DNA of 10,046 nucleotides from Bradyrhizobium sp. (GCA_028290305.1 JAQGKC010000217.1:1-10046), one strand, 5' to 3'; counted from the stretch's first letter, positions 1 to 7,437 are shown. Program-made: numbers and translations. The notes: generated by a model from the sequence alone, not told the origin.

Positions 1-55
1 TCTTTCGAGCTAGGCCGTGTAGAGCCCGCGAGCGATCCGATTACATCTTCGGTCC

Positions 56-410
56 TTAGAAGCGGGAACGGTCGTATTCACCGGCGATTTCCTGCCAGGT
101 CCGAACCCCCAACGCTGCGAAAAATCCACGCCTCCCAAATCGCGGGGCAACAGGTTTGGGCAGGCGATCTCCCAACCGGAAGAACTTCGCCGTAGATGGC
201 GTAGAAGATGCCCAGCTTCGTCTCGCGGTCGTGAGGCCGGTCGCCATACGGCCCACCACAGGCGGGGGTCTCTGCATCTGTGATGACCGAAGCGCCGCCG
301 ACGGACAGGTTGTAACCACCCCACGAAAATGGGGTCTCTCCATCTCGGCGCAACCCTGCAAGCAATGACCGACGCTTGTAACCACCCCACGAAATGAGGG
401 TCGACGACAT
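56..410 (-). pseudogene. Decayed minus-strand coding remnant with degenerate 22-codon repeats
   Basis: Minus-strand reading shows protein-like stretches that change frame. About 310 to 190 reads in one frame with GC-rich third positions (residues such as TKLGIFYAIYGEVLPVG). The tail then looks better in another frame (RRGFFAALGVRTWQEIAGEY) and stops at TAA at 56. Toward its upstream side the translated sequence repeats with a 22-residue period: WGGYK then WGGYN, and GETPF then AETPA. In DNA this shows as two 19-base identical copies 66 bases apart. I do not recognise the family. No ribosome binding site or credible start is visible, so this is most likely the 3' part of a broken gene. A chance open frame opposite other decayed DNA is the main alternative. 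Confidence 0.3.
310..394. repeat. Two direct copies of a 19-base repeat, 66 bases apart
   Basis: TTGTAACCACCCCACGAAA occurs at 310-328 and again at 376-394, identical in all 19 bases. The 66-base period equals 22 codons, and the minus-strand translation shows matching weaker similarity further out. This fits an internal coding repeat better than a mobile-element footprint. The second copy ends at the A of the ATG that opens the plus-strand fragment at 394. Confidence 0.75.
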
Positions 411-897
411 CGACGCAGCCTTCGAAAAGGCGGCTGGCGGAGCCGACCACGACCAGGCCGACTGGGCCGTCTACTTCAATAAGGCGCTGCTGAATACGTT
501 CTCCTTCGTGTCCGACTACGTCTTCGTCCACGGCATGGCGGAGACGCTGCGCGAGCCGGACGTGAACGAGGCGCACCGTAAGCTTCTCGGCGAGATGGCA
601 CCGGTAGCGAACGACCTTTCGGAGTTCACTTTCGGCTTTGCCGCGGCGATCTTCAAACTTCACTTCGGCGCCGAACTGACGATGACCGTAGTTGCGAAGA
701 TCGCCGACGCCAAACATCGACGACGTCCGGTATCCGTTTTTTATCGAAACGCCCGGTCTGCGAAACGCGTGACGTATGTAGAAAGCTGCGACCGAGCAGT
801 CGAGTTGGAATCAAACGCCGGGGCAGGACAGGGCCATCATGATATTCGAGGAGAAGGAACGTACCCGCACCGACCCCAAGAAGCCGGGCGAAGATGA
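394..897 (+). CDS. Coding-like fragment of unknown family, probably the relic of a larger gene
   Basis: The 167-codon frame has two unlike halves. Residues 1 to about 106 (through roughly 711) have strong GC third-position bias and ordinary protein composition, with stretches such as FNKALLNTFSFVSDYVFVHG and FTFGFAAAIFKLHFG that suggest amphipathic or buried helices. Beyond about 712 the frame looks non-coding (rich in Arg and His) and runs over the start of the next gene, so the true protein was probably cut there. The ATG has no Shine-Dalgarno sequence and sits inside the 19-base repeat, so this may not be an authentic start. I recognise no domain or catalytic motif. It is best treated as an orphan fragment. 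Confidence 0.4.
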   Translation: MRVDDIDAAFEKAAGGADHDQADWAVYFNKALLNTFSFVSDYVFVHGMAETLREPDVNEAHRKLLGEMAPVANDLSEFTFGFAAAIFKLHFGAELTMTVVAKIADAKHRRRPVSVFYRNARSAKRVTYVESCDRAVELESNAGAGQGHHDIRGEGTYPHRPQEAGRR

Positions 898-1257
898 GTT
901 TGCGTTCTACGATTCCATGTCTGGAGCCGCCTACGATGTCTATCGGGCCACGTTGAACGATGGATCGCGGAATATCCCGACGAAGAGCGCGCAGAAGCAG
1001 TCGCGCGTTTTCGGAAAATAGGCTCCCTCGGCTACCAGGCCGCACTGGCTGAACTCCTCGTACATGCAACGCTTAAGCGCCAAGGTTACAGCGTTGAGGT
1101 TCATCCGGCGTGTGGTCACCCCAGTCGTCGACCAGATTTTCTAGCCCGCGACGCTGCCGGCAATGCGGTAACGTACGTCGAAGTGACGAGTTTTGGGCCG
1201 GCGCAGGACCTTATCTGCCCAAGGCACAGTCTCCCAAATCCAAGGTACGTTGGCTGA
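839..1257 (+). pseudogene. Frameshifted, truncated protein resembling PD-(D/E)xK nuclease-fold family
   Basis: A good start is visible: AGGA at 825-828, ten bases before ATG at 839. The first frame gives about 37 residues (including DEFAFYDSMSG) and then degenerates. Moving one frame near 949 restores a protein-like sequence: VERWIAEYPDEERAEAVARF, then a helix with E72, then a strand, RRPDFLA (D100) and YVEVTS (E115, T117), numbered on the joined product. A helix with Glu followed by PD and ExT resembles the restriction-endonuclease-like core, with Thr where Lys is usual. I recall similar uncharacterised bacterial proteins with the layout ELxxHxLLxRxG...RPDFLV...YVEA. After about residue 118 the resemblance stops and the frame ends at TGA 1255-1257, well short of what I expect for such proteins. 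It therefore appears broken twice: a one-base deletion near 949, and loss of the C-terminal part. The nuclease assignment rests on motif pattern only. Confidence 0.5.
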
Positions 1258-1894
1258 CCTTGCTGGCCGACCGGCGGTTTGGCCGCCGGATGAACCCGCC
1301 TAATCCCGACGCCTGTTGGCCGCTCCTCCCGATACCAACGTCATGATGTCTAGCTCGCGGCACCGGTCCGAGGCCCAGGCCTTCGAAATGGATGATGTCG
1401 GCTCAGAGCAGGGGTCGTCACAGCCGCGCGGATCTCGCGGTAAGTTACCGGTCAGATACCGTGCGATCAGCGTCTAGATGACTTAGCTCCCCACCTCTCA
1501 ACCCAGGTATCCGGCGCCAACGCCGGCGCTTCGAAGTTAACGGCCCGATCATGTTCCTGGCTTGGGCTGAGCGACGGTCGTAACGCCGATTGTTTCATGG
1601 CCTCGGGAATAGGCTTCGTCAGGCGTTTGGGCCATGGCGATCGCCGGCGGCCCAGCGAGCACCGTTCATGACCAGACTCAAAATAGCCGAGAACAGACGC
1701 GTTTTAAGAGAGAAGCTTCAGCAGTGGCGCCGCCGCACCCGCTACGACGCGCGATTCGCGTAAGGTTCATTATGCGAACTTCGCCGAGAAAACCCCGCCT
1801 ATTCGCTCGTCTTCCGATTTTGAGAATAACCTGCCAACGGGAAGTGAGAGTGCTCAGTGCCCGTTGAGCGTGCCGTTGGCGCAAGCAGAGCTCG
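1258..1894. other. Region of about 640 bases without a confident gene
   Basis: Frames here are short and lack consistent codon bias. A 44-codon frame at 1343-1477 (plus strand, ending with residues KLPVRYRAISV) and a 31-codon frame at 1668-1763 are the only stretches with a protein-like look. No tRNA, terminator, transposase motif or repeat was seen, even though this is where a site flanking the 3' end of the integrase would lie. It is most easily read as decayed DNA between the nuclease-like pseudogene and the integrase. Confidence 0.4.
1668..1763 (+). CDS. Possible small basic protein, 31 residues
   Basis: ATG at 1668 and TAA at 1761-1763 enclose a frame reading MTRLKIAENRRVLREKLQQW then RRRTRYDARFA. 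It is rich in Arg and Lys and would form one amphipathic helix. No convincing ribosome binding site precedes it. The frame stays open about 30 codons further upstream, so it could instead be the C-terminal tail of a lost gene. The call rests on composition only. Confidence 0.2.
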   Translation: MTRLKIAENRRVLREKLQQWRRRTRYDARFA

Positions 1895-2988
1895 TCAGGA
1901 TGCGGCTAACGTCTCGATAAATTCTTCCATCGACGGCTGAGAGGCCAGCTGCAGTTTATGTAGATCCTCGGGCTTGAGGTTGGTGTAGCGCCGTAGCATT
2001 CGCCAATCCTTATGGCCAGTCACTAGAGCGACCTTTTCGATGGACAGGCCTGCCTCGAACAACCGACTGGTGCCTTCGTGGCGAAGGTCATGGAAATGCA
2101 GGTCATCGATCTTCAATTCATCACATGCGCGGGTAAAAGCAGTGCTGATTGATTTATGATGGTGTGGAAAGACCCTCCCTTGACCTCGGGTAATGATCCG
2201 TTGTTGGAGCAAAATCTCCCAAGCATCATATCCGGTCAAATTAAGTAGCGGGACCTTTTGATGGTTGCCGACCTTATGTCGTGAATCCTTTCGGTCACGA
2301 AGCAACACGAGGCGCTTCTTGACGTCGACGTCAGGCCATTCCGGTTGGCATATCTCTTCCTGGCGCATTGTTGTGGCAATCGCATAGCGCACGATGCGCC
2401 CATCGGGATCACTTGGCGTGGATTGGTCTCAAAATGCTCGATGAGTTCGTCGATTTCGTCTTGCGTCGGCCGACGGTCGCGTTCGACGCCTTTGCCCACC
2501 AGGTCGAGGTGCTTTAAGGCAATTCGCGCTAAGCGCACCTCTTCAGCCGAGACTTCAATCCCGTGGACGGCTGCAGCGTGCGATACGATCGTCCTGATGA
2601 AGGACAAGTCGATCGCTAGTGTGGCGGGTCCAGCGCCTTGCTTCGCGCGCTTCCGTCCGAACTCGATCAATCGCTCGCGGTTCAGCTGAGGTAGCTTCAC
2701 GGTTCCCAAGGCGTCTTTGAGCGATTCCATGACTGCAGCTTTCGAGCGGCGAGGGGGCTTGCCGACCTCGCGCATGTCCTCGTCGTGGAGATCGATCAGG
2801 TCACCGAACGTTCGAAGCTTTTCCAGCGTGCGGGGTCTGGACAAGCCATTGCGATCGATGTTGCGCTCCATTTCGAGCGCCCATTCCTCGCCGTCCTTGC
2901 GCCTTCGGAACGTCTCCGCCACATAACGGGTCTTTCGGCGGACCTGGACGCGCCAGTTTCCCGATGCCAATTGAGTAAAGGTCGCCAC
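1895..2988 (-). pseudogene. Tyrosine recombinase (phage/island-type integrase), split by a frameshift
   Basis: This is a site-specific recombinase of the lambda-integrase family, which cuts and rejoins DNA at attachment sites of mobile islands or prophages. Start is GTG at 2988, with GGAG nine bases upstream. Residues 1-197 hold the N-terminal and SAM-like DNA-binding part. Near 2399 the frame shifts by one base (a likely one-base loss in the run read as ATGGGCGC), and the second part runs to TGA at 1895; joined length is about 364 residues, normal for the family. All catalytic residues lie after the break: Arg in TTMRQEE, Lys in NHQKVPL, HxxR in HDLRH, His in GHKDW, and Tyr in RRYTN. No slippery sequence is seen at the break, so a truncated inactive protein is expected unless this is a sequencing error. 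Its promoter region carries the same octamer found in the repeats around the downstream gene cluster, which suggests those repeats are related to its recognition sites. Confidence 0.85.
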
Positions 2989-2990
2989 GC

Positions 2991-3083
2991 GTGTGCACTC
3001 CGACTTTCGTGTGCACTATGTGTGCACCGAGAGGCCAAAACGGGTACAGACGTGTGCAATTTCGTCTAGTTTGGAGTGCACAC
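2991..3083. promoter_or_regulatory. Cluster of GTGTGCAC octamers upstream of the integrase
   Basis: GTGTGCAC occurs at 2991-2998, 3009-3016 and 3020-3027. A one-mismatch copy is at 3052-3059 and an inverted copy, GTGCACAC, at 3076-3083. The second and third are 11 bases apart, one helical turn. The first overlaps the integrase ribosome binding region. Such spacing fits binding sites for the integrase or an excisionase-like partner, or an operator for self-repression. The repeats are observed directly; the role is inference. Confidence 0.6.
3008..3033 (+). repeat. Partial third copy of the att-like repeat core
   Basis: The stretch has GTGTGCAC-TAT-GTGTGCACCG followed by AGAG. It matches the core of the long repeats at 3203 and 8626 with only a few differences, but the similarity does not continue into their right-hand half. 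It lies just before the integrase start. Confidence 0.6.
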
Positions 3084-3202
3084 GTTCTTCTTTCATCCTA
3101 TTGAGAGTGTAGGGTAAACGATTGAGATATCAAGACTATCGCTTTTCCGTCGCACCCATGATGGATTGGAGCGAGAGTCCAAGTTTTTCAATCGGTTAGA
3201 AG

Positions 3203-3264
3203 GCGGCGTGTGCGCGATGTGTGCACCGGGAGATCAAGGAAAATCTGCGACAACCAACTTGAGC
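3203..3264 (+). repeat. Left copy of the 62-bp att-like direct repeat
   Basis: It matches the IS-interrupted copy at 8626-8653 plus 9924-9958, with four substitutions and one single-base indel over about 63 positions. Order of parts: GCGG, GTGTGCGC-GAT-GTGTGCAC, CCGGGAGATCAA, then a tail ending CAACTTGAGC. A GCTGAAC heptamer follows shortly after in both copies (3267-3273 and 9964-9970). It lies just beyond the acyl-CoA ligase stop and about 215 bases from the integrase start. It could be an attachment-site remnant marking one edge of an integrated cassette, or a dispersed genomic repeat of another kind. Confidence 0.8.
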
Positions 3265-3340
3265 AGGCTGAACGGAACGCGCTGCGGTGTTAGCTGCGAT
3301 CGGCGGGCCTCCCGTTTGCCGGTTATGGCGAATTGCTTTG

Positions 3341-4870
3341 CTACATCTGGCGGCCTATCGGTCCCGGAAATTTTCGGTCCGAAGTTGCAGCCTGCAGCGA
3401 CTTGCGATCGATTTTGCCCAGCGCGTTTCTGGGAATCTCGGTCACGACCTCCAGCCGTTCCGGGACCTTGTAGTCAGCAAGCCGCGCCCTCGTATCGGCG
3501 AGAATGTCAGCGAGTGCCGACTTGTCCGCGTCATCTGCCAGCTTGACCAAACCCACGACGCGTTGACCAAGAATTGCATCCGGGATGCCAATGACAGCGG
3601 CGTCACACACAGCGGGATGAGCCATCAGGACACCCTCGACTTCGATCGGCGAGATGTTGGAGCCACCGCGAATAATCAGGTCCTTCTTGCGAGAGACAAA
3701 CCAGAATTCGTGCGGCTTCCCCTCCTGCATCAGGTCGCCGGTGTGGAACCAGCCGTCGGACGGGGCACTGATCTGACCCGGACCCGACCAATAGCCAACT
3801 GTGACGCTGGGCCCGCGCACGAGTAGCTCGCCAACATCGCCACGCGGTGTCGGCCCTCCCTTGTCATCAACGAGACGAAACTGGGTGCCTGGCGCCGGAC
3901 GGCTGACGGGTCCGGGCTGCAACCCAAAGGTAAACGTTCCGAACGTCTCCGTCGAACCCCAGAATGAGCGAAGCGGAGCACCAAAAATGTCGGAAAAATC
4001 CTGATGCAGCTGCACCGGGCAAACATCTCCGGCTACCAAACAGAATCGCATCGTGTCGACCCGGCGGGGCCGCCTTCGCTGGCTTTCCACAATAGCCGCA
4101 TACATCTGCGGCACCCCCATGAGCCAGCTGCATTGGTTCGGCTCTATGGCGTCCAATACCGCATCGGGATCAAAACGTTCGAACAGAACCATCGGCATGC
4201 CAAAGCGGACGCAGCCGAGGAATGTGGCCAACCCGCCTATATGCATCATGGGTACAGCGTTGATCGCAATTTGCTCTTCATTAAGCCCCAGATGTAGAAA
4301 CGAATTAGCGATCGCCGACAGCGTCGCGGACGTGTGAGCAACGAATTTCGGCTCCCCGGTGGTGCCCGATGTGGTTAGTAGGACCGCCGGCCTATCGACA
4401 TCCGGATCATGCGGAGCGGATCGATCGGCGCCGTCTATGAGAAGGTCTTGCCATGGCCGCGTGCTTCCGTTTTCACTTCCGCCTCCGACAATGAAGCGAG
4501 TGTTCGAAGCCAGGATATCGGTCTGAACGAACGAAATCTCCGGATACAGCTGCGCTTGGCCAAGATAGAGAGCCGGCCGCAGCTTGTGCAAGAGCAGCTC
4601 CAATTCCGCGGTCTTGAACCTGATGTTCAATGGACACGCGATCGCTCCAATGCGGAAACACGCATAGTAAGCAACCGCGAGCTCCGGCAGGTTGGCCATA
4701 TGCAGCGCCACACGGTCGCCCGCTTTCAAACCTCGACTGAAGAGGGCGCCCGCAAGCTGTTCCGCTTCAGTTGCGAGACGTCGATAACTCCATGCGTCGT
4801 CACCCGCAACAAAGGCGGGAGAGTCAGGGTATTTGTTTGCTCGCCAATGCAAAGCAGCAATCGGTGTCAT
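3341..4870 (-). CDS. Acyl-CoA ligase / AMP-dependent synthetase (ANL superfamily)
   Basis: A 509-residue class I adenylate-forming enzyme, expected to activate a carboxylic acid with ATP to the acyl-adenylate and then to the CoA thioester in the cytoplasm. The family's core motifs are in order: phosphate-binding loop TSGTTGEPK (167-175), A5-type FWGSTET (303-309), A7 GWFHTGDL (373-380), the hinge and CoA-side motif SRKKDLIIRGG (393-403), and the C-terminal catalytic Lys486 in PRNALGKIDRK. Length is normal for medium/long-chain or aromatic acyl-CoA ligases. ATG at 4870 has AAGGTAAGGA just upstream. It is the last gene of the three-gene minus-strand run, 138 bases after the GMC gene, so it probably activates the acid produced by the upstream oxidoreductases. 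Motifs do not fix the substrate. Confidence 0.93.
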   Translation of the reverse strand: MTPIAALHWRANKYPDSPAFVAGDDAWSYRRLATEAEQLAGALFSRGLKAGDRVALHMANLPELAVAYYACFRIGAIACPLNIRFKTAELELLLHKLRPALYLGQAQLYPEISFVQTDILASNTRFIVGGGSENGSTRPWQDLLIDGADRSAPHDPDVDRPAVLLTTSGTTGEPKFVAHTSATLSAIANSFLHLGLNEEQIAINAVPMMHIGGLATFLGCVRFGMPMVLFERFDPDAVLDAIEPNQCSWLMGVPQMYAAIVESQRRRPRRVDTMRFCLVAGDVCPVQLHQDFSDIFGAPLRSFWGSTETFGTFTFGLQPGPVSRPAPGTQFRLVDDKGGPTPRGDVGELLVRGPSVTVGYWSGPGQISAPSDGWFHTGDLMQEGKPHEFWFVSRKKDLIIRGGSNISPIEVEGVLMAHPAVCDAAVIGIPDAILGQRVVGLVKLADDADKSALADILADTRARLADYKVPERLEVVTEIPRNALGKIDRKSLQAATSDRKFPGPIGRQM

Positions 4871-4941
4871 ATTTCCTTACCTTTCGTTCTTCTGCGCATC
4901 TGATCGGCCACAGGATGTGATGGTCGCCATCCGATGCGACG

Positions 4942-4964
4942 GGCCGCTGACCTAGTCATCGGCC
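4942..4964. other. Intercistronic hairpin between GMC and ligase genes
   Basis: GGCCG and TGAC pair with GTCA and CGGCC around a CTA loop, with one C-T mismatch, giving nine paired positions. No T-run follows in the direction of transcription, so it does not look like an intrinsic terminator. It could be an RNA processing or stability element, an attenuating stem or a protein-binding dyad. Confidence 0.35.
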
Positions 4965-5008
4965 GCTACGTCCTGATCTCGAGGCGGCGACCGAAAGCGT
5001 TCCTGGTC

Positions 5009-6577
5009 TCAAAGACCGTGGGCAGCCTTGATCATGTTGCTTGCACGTTCACCTACGATGACTGACGGCCCCATTGTGTTTGCGGCGGGAATTCTCGGCA
5101 TGATCGAGGCGTCTGCAATTCGGAGCCCCTCCATTCCGTGCACCGCAAGATTGGCGCCCACCACCGATAAGTCATCCGTACCCATTTTGGCCGTCGACGT
5201 CGGGTGAAAATACGTTCCGATTGCATCACGCAGGAACGAGTTTCGCTCTTCCACGGCCGACAGCCGCGGGCTCAATTCCCCTGTCGTGAAGCGTTTTAGC
5301 GGGCCGGAATTGCCTATGGAGCGCGCCATCTCGATTGCAGCAAGCAGGGCTTCCCGATCCCTTGGTTCCGACAGCATACGGGCATCGATGATAGGCTTGC
5401 TGTTCGGGTTGGCATCAGCAAGGGTGATGCGGCCGCGACTCTCTGGCCGCAACAAGCCAATACCCATTCCCCAACCTCCGGGGAAAACGAAATTTCCAGC
5501 TGGGTAGCGATATCGTTGCGCAACAAGCGGAGTGGCCGTCATGAACCCCGAAAAAACGATATGCAAATTTGGCGCGGAATTTGTGCCGAGGCTATTGCAG
5601 AACCCAACAAGCGATGCGGGCTGTATCTCGAATGCACCTTCCGGCGCCAGCCAGTTGCAACCAAGGACGAGAGGATGGTCCTGATAGTTCTGGCCGACAC
5701 CAGGAAGATGCTGACGGATGACAATGCCGTGTCGTCGTAGTTCCGCTTCATTGCCGATTCCAGACAGCATAAGAATCTTAGGCGTTTGAATTGCCCCCGT
5801 TGACAGAATTACCTCATGACGAGCCTTGAACTGCCGCGATCTGCCGTCCTTGATAACCGATACGCCCGTGGCGCGGTTGCCCTCGATTGTGACCGATTGA
5901 ACCAGCGTTTCAGTGAGAACAGTGAGATTTGGAGCAGTAAGGTAGTCTTGCAGGTAAGCTGTGAAGACCGAAACCCTCTGTCCATCGACGACAGTTCTTT
6001 CGCTATTGGAGTAACCGACCGATTCTTCCATCAGACTGCCATTGAGGCTTTCGTAACGGGGCATGCCGCTTCGCTCAAAGGCCTCGGAGGCGGCATTTCC
6101 GAGCGCACTCGCGCTGCTGTCCTGAGTAATCGGGATGATGCCACGCGAGGTGTCTCTCGCGGGCTCGCCAGTACCGCGCCAACGCTCTATGTTCCCGTAT
6201 ATCCGGCGAACCGCGTCAAAGCCCCAGGCCGGATCGGCCGCCTGCAAGGCAAAATTGTCCCAGTCAGACTTGTGCCCGCGCGCCCAGTACATGAAATTTA
6301 CGCTTGAACCGCCTCCCAAAACCTTGCCTGCAGGGAGTGGCAAGGTGCGGCCATCGATGTGAGGGTTGGCCGCCATTTCATATCCCCAGTCCCGCTGACT
6401 TCCCAAGTTTGCAAGAGCCTTGGCCGCATCTCGAACTTCATCAACATCGTTGCGTCCGCCGGCCTCGATGAGCAGCACGTTTACGTGACGGTTCTCGGCA
6501 AGCCGCCGCGCCACGACAGACCCGGAAGATCCCGAGCCGCAAACGATAAAGTCAAACGTTGAGTCAGCTTCGTCCAT
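5009..6577 (-). CDS. GMC-family FAD-dependent alcohol dehydrogenase/oxidase
   Basis: A 522-residue glucose-methanol-choline oxidoreductase, a family that oxidises alcohols to aldehydes using FAD. It shows the N-terminal FAD fold VCGSGSSG (12-19) with E38 in LLIEAG, the first GMC signature GKVLGGGSSVNFMYWARG (84-101), the second signature GAIQTPKILMLSGIG (261-275), and the C-terminal FAD segment LRIADASIMPRIPAAN (485-500). The active-site pair is His458 in YFHPTSTAKMG and Asn500 in AANTMG, the His/Asn arrangement of choline-oxidase-type members. Length is normal and there is no signal peptide, so it is cytoplasmic or peripheral. ATG at 6577 is preceded by GGAAAGG at a fitting distance. It is the middle gene of the run between SDR and ligase. 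Bacterial relatives act on choline, aliphatic alcohols or polyethylene glycol; which applies here is not visible. Confidence 0.93.
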   Translation of the reverse strand: MDEADSTFDFIVCGSGSSGSVVARRLAENRHVNVLLIEAGGRNDVDEVRDAAKALANLGSQRDWGYEMAANPHIDGRTLPLPAGKVLGGGSSVNFMYWARGHKSDWDNFALQAADPAWGFDAVRRIYGNIERWRGTGEPARDTSRGIIPITQDSSASALGNAASEAFERSGMPRYESLNGSLMEESVGYSNSERTVVDGQRVSVFTAYLQDYLTAPNLTVLTETLVQSVTIEGNRATGVSVIKDGRSRQFKARHEVILSTGAIQTPKILMLSGIGNEAELRRHGIVIRQHLPGVGQNYQDHPLVLGCNWLAPEGAFEIQPASLVGFCNSLGTNSAPNLHIVFSGFMTATPLVAQRYRYPAGNFVFPGGWGMGIGLLRPESRGRITLADANPNSKPIIDARMLSEPRDREALLAAIEMARSIGNSGPLKRFTTGELSPRLSAVEERNSFLRDAIGTYFHPTSTAKMGTDDLSVVGANLAVHGMEGLRIADASIMPRIPAANTMGPSVIVGERASNMIKAAHGL

Positions 6578-6649
6578 TGTCTCTGCCTTTCCGCCGCAGG
6601 ATCGAGAGGAGCACGACGAATCGACCGGCTCCCCGACGCCTTGGAATTG

Positions 6650-6670
6650 CCGGTGTCAGCTACACGCCGG
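6650..6670. other. Intercistronic hairpin between SDR and GMC genes
   Basis: CCGGTGT (6650-6656) pairs with ACACGCCGG (6662-6670) across a five-base loop, with one bulged G. No T-run follows on the minus strand. It lies about 20 bases past the SDR stop, so it may protect or process the upstream message rather than end it. Confidence 0.35.
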
Positions 6671-6690
6671 TTTCGTGGGGAAGAACCGCA

Positions 6691-7437
6691 TCAGAGCTGC
6701 GAGAGGCCACCGTCGACGACGAGCTCCGCTCCGGTCATGAACGATGAGTCCTCGCTTGCGAGAAACAATGCCGCCCTTGCGATTTCGTCGGTGGCGCCAA
6801 AACGGCGCAACGGCACTTGCGCCGTTATGGCGACCGCCATTTCGTTGAGGTCATTGTCGGATAGTCCCAGCTTACTGTGGAATGGCGTACTGATCGGGCC
6901 GGGGCTTATCGCGTTCACGCGGATACCCCGCGGCGCGAGCTCTGCACCGAGTGAGCGCGCCAGCGACCGCACTGCCGCCTTCGTTGCCGACAGGATCGAC
7001 AGCCCAGGTACGCCGACCGTGTCGAGAAACGAGGTCGTTAGTACAATGCTGCCGCCAGCGCTCAAGATCGGCACCGCCTTCTGGACAGCGAAGAAAATGC
7101 CCTTGAAGTTGACCGAGAATTGCTCGTCAATTTGTCCCTCGGTCACCGATTCCAACGGTGCGACGAAGCCGACGCCGGCGTTCGCAAACAGAATATCGAG
7201 ATGCGAGAACTCGTCCCGGATCGCTGCGACAAGGTCGTTGATGGCGCTCGGAACACGTAGATCGGCGCTCAGCACCAATACGTTGGGGCCGAGCTGGCGG
7301 GACGCCTCCCGAAGGCGCTCAGGGTTGACGCCAGTCACGATGACGTGAGCGCCTTCGTCTCGAAACAATTTGGCGGTCTCCAAGCCTATGCCGGAAGTAC
7401 CACCGGTAATAAGGGCGACTTTATTCTTGAGCTTCAT
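6691..7437 (-). CDS. Short-chain dehydrogenase/reductase (SDR) with catalytic Tyr replaced by Leu
   Basis: A 248-residue classical SDR in length and layout. It has the NAD(P)-binding TGGTSGIG (11-18), NAG (86-88), Asn110, Ser136 in TTSF, Lys153 in SATKAAV, and the SPGPISTP segment (178-185). The usual catalytic Tyr of YxxxK, four residues before Lys153 and 13 after Ser136, is Leu149 (codon CTG). The rest is intact, so this is not simple decay. The protein may be an inactive or regulatory homologue, use another proton donor, or belong to a subfamily with this change. ATG at 7437 has AGGAAAG just upstream. It is the first gene of the minus-strand run and faces the LysR gene across 101 bases. 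If active it would interconvert a hydroxyl and a keto group with NAD(P)(H). Confidence 0.92.
   Translation of the reverse strand: MKLKNKVALITGGTSGIGLETAKLFRDEGAHVIVTGVNPERLREASRQLGPNVLVLSADLRVPSAINDLVAAIRDEFSHLDILFANAGVGFVAPLESVTEGQIDEQFSVNFKGIFFAVQKAVPILSAGGSIVLTTSFLDTVGVPGLSILSATKAAVRSLARSLGAELAPRGIRVNAISPGPISTPFHSKLGLSDNDLNEMAVAITAQVPLRRFGATDEIARAALFLASEDSSFMTGAELVVDGGLSQL

Noticed and set aside
310..394. The 19-base repeats as a CRISPR array or an IS target duplication
   Set aside because: There are only two copies, the intervening 47 bases hold no element, and the similarity continues in translation with a 22-codon period.
10..717. Long 235-codon minus-strand open frame
   Set aside because: It is very rich in Arg, Val and His and lies opposite the better coding-biased plus-strand frame. 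It also runs through the 19-base repeats without any recognisable domain, so it is treated as a shadow.
1258..1894. A tRNA gene or classical att site next to the integrase 3' end
   Set aside because: No cloverleaf-like sequence or TPsiC-type stretch was found on either strand, and no copy of the 62-bp repeat lies here.
2396..2403. Programmed frameshifting to produce a full integrase
   Set aside because: No slippery heptamer or downstream structure was seen at the break, and integrases of this family are normally single frames.
3166..3546. Plus-strand 126-codon frame crossing the left repeat
   Set aside because: It reads through the att-like repeat and then antisense to the acyl-CoA ligase, is rich in Cys and Arg, and has no domain. 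It is most likely open by chance.
3341..6577. Identity with the polyethylene glycol (peg) operon because a GMC dehydrogenase and an acyl-CoA ligase are adjacent
   Set aside because: The aldehyde dehydrogenase, permease, TonB receptor and AraC-type regulator expected there are absent, and the regulator here is LysR-type. The gene pair alone is too common to support that name.
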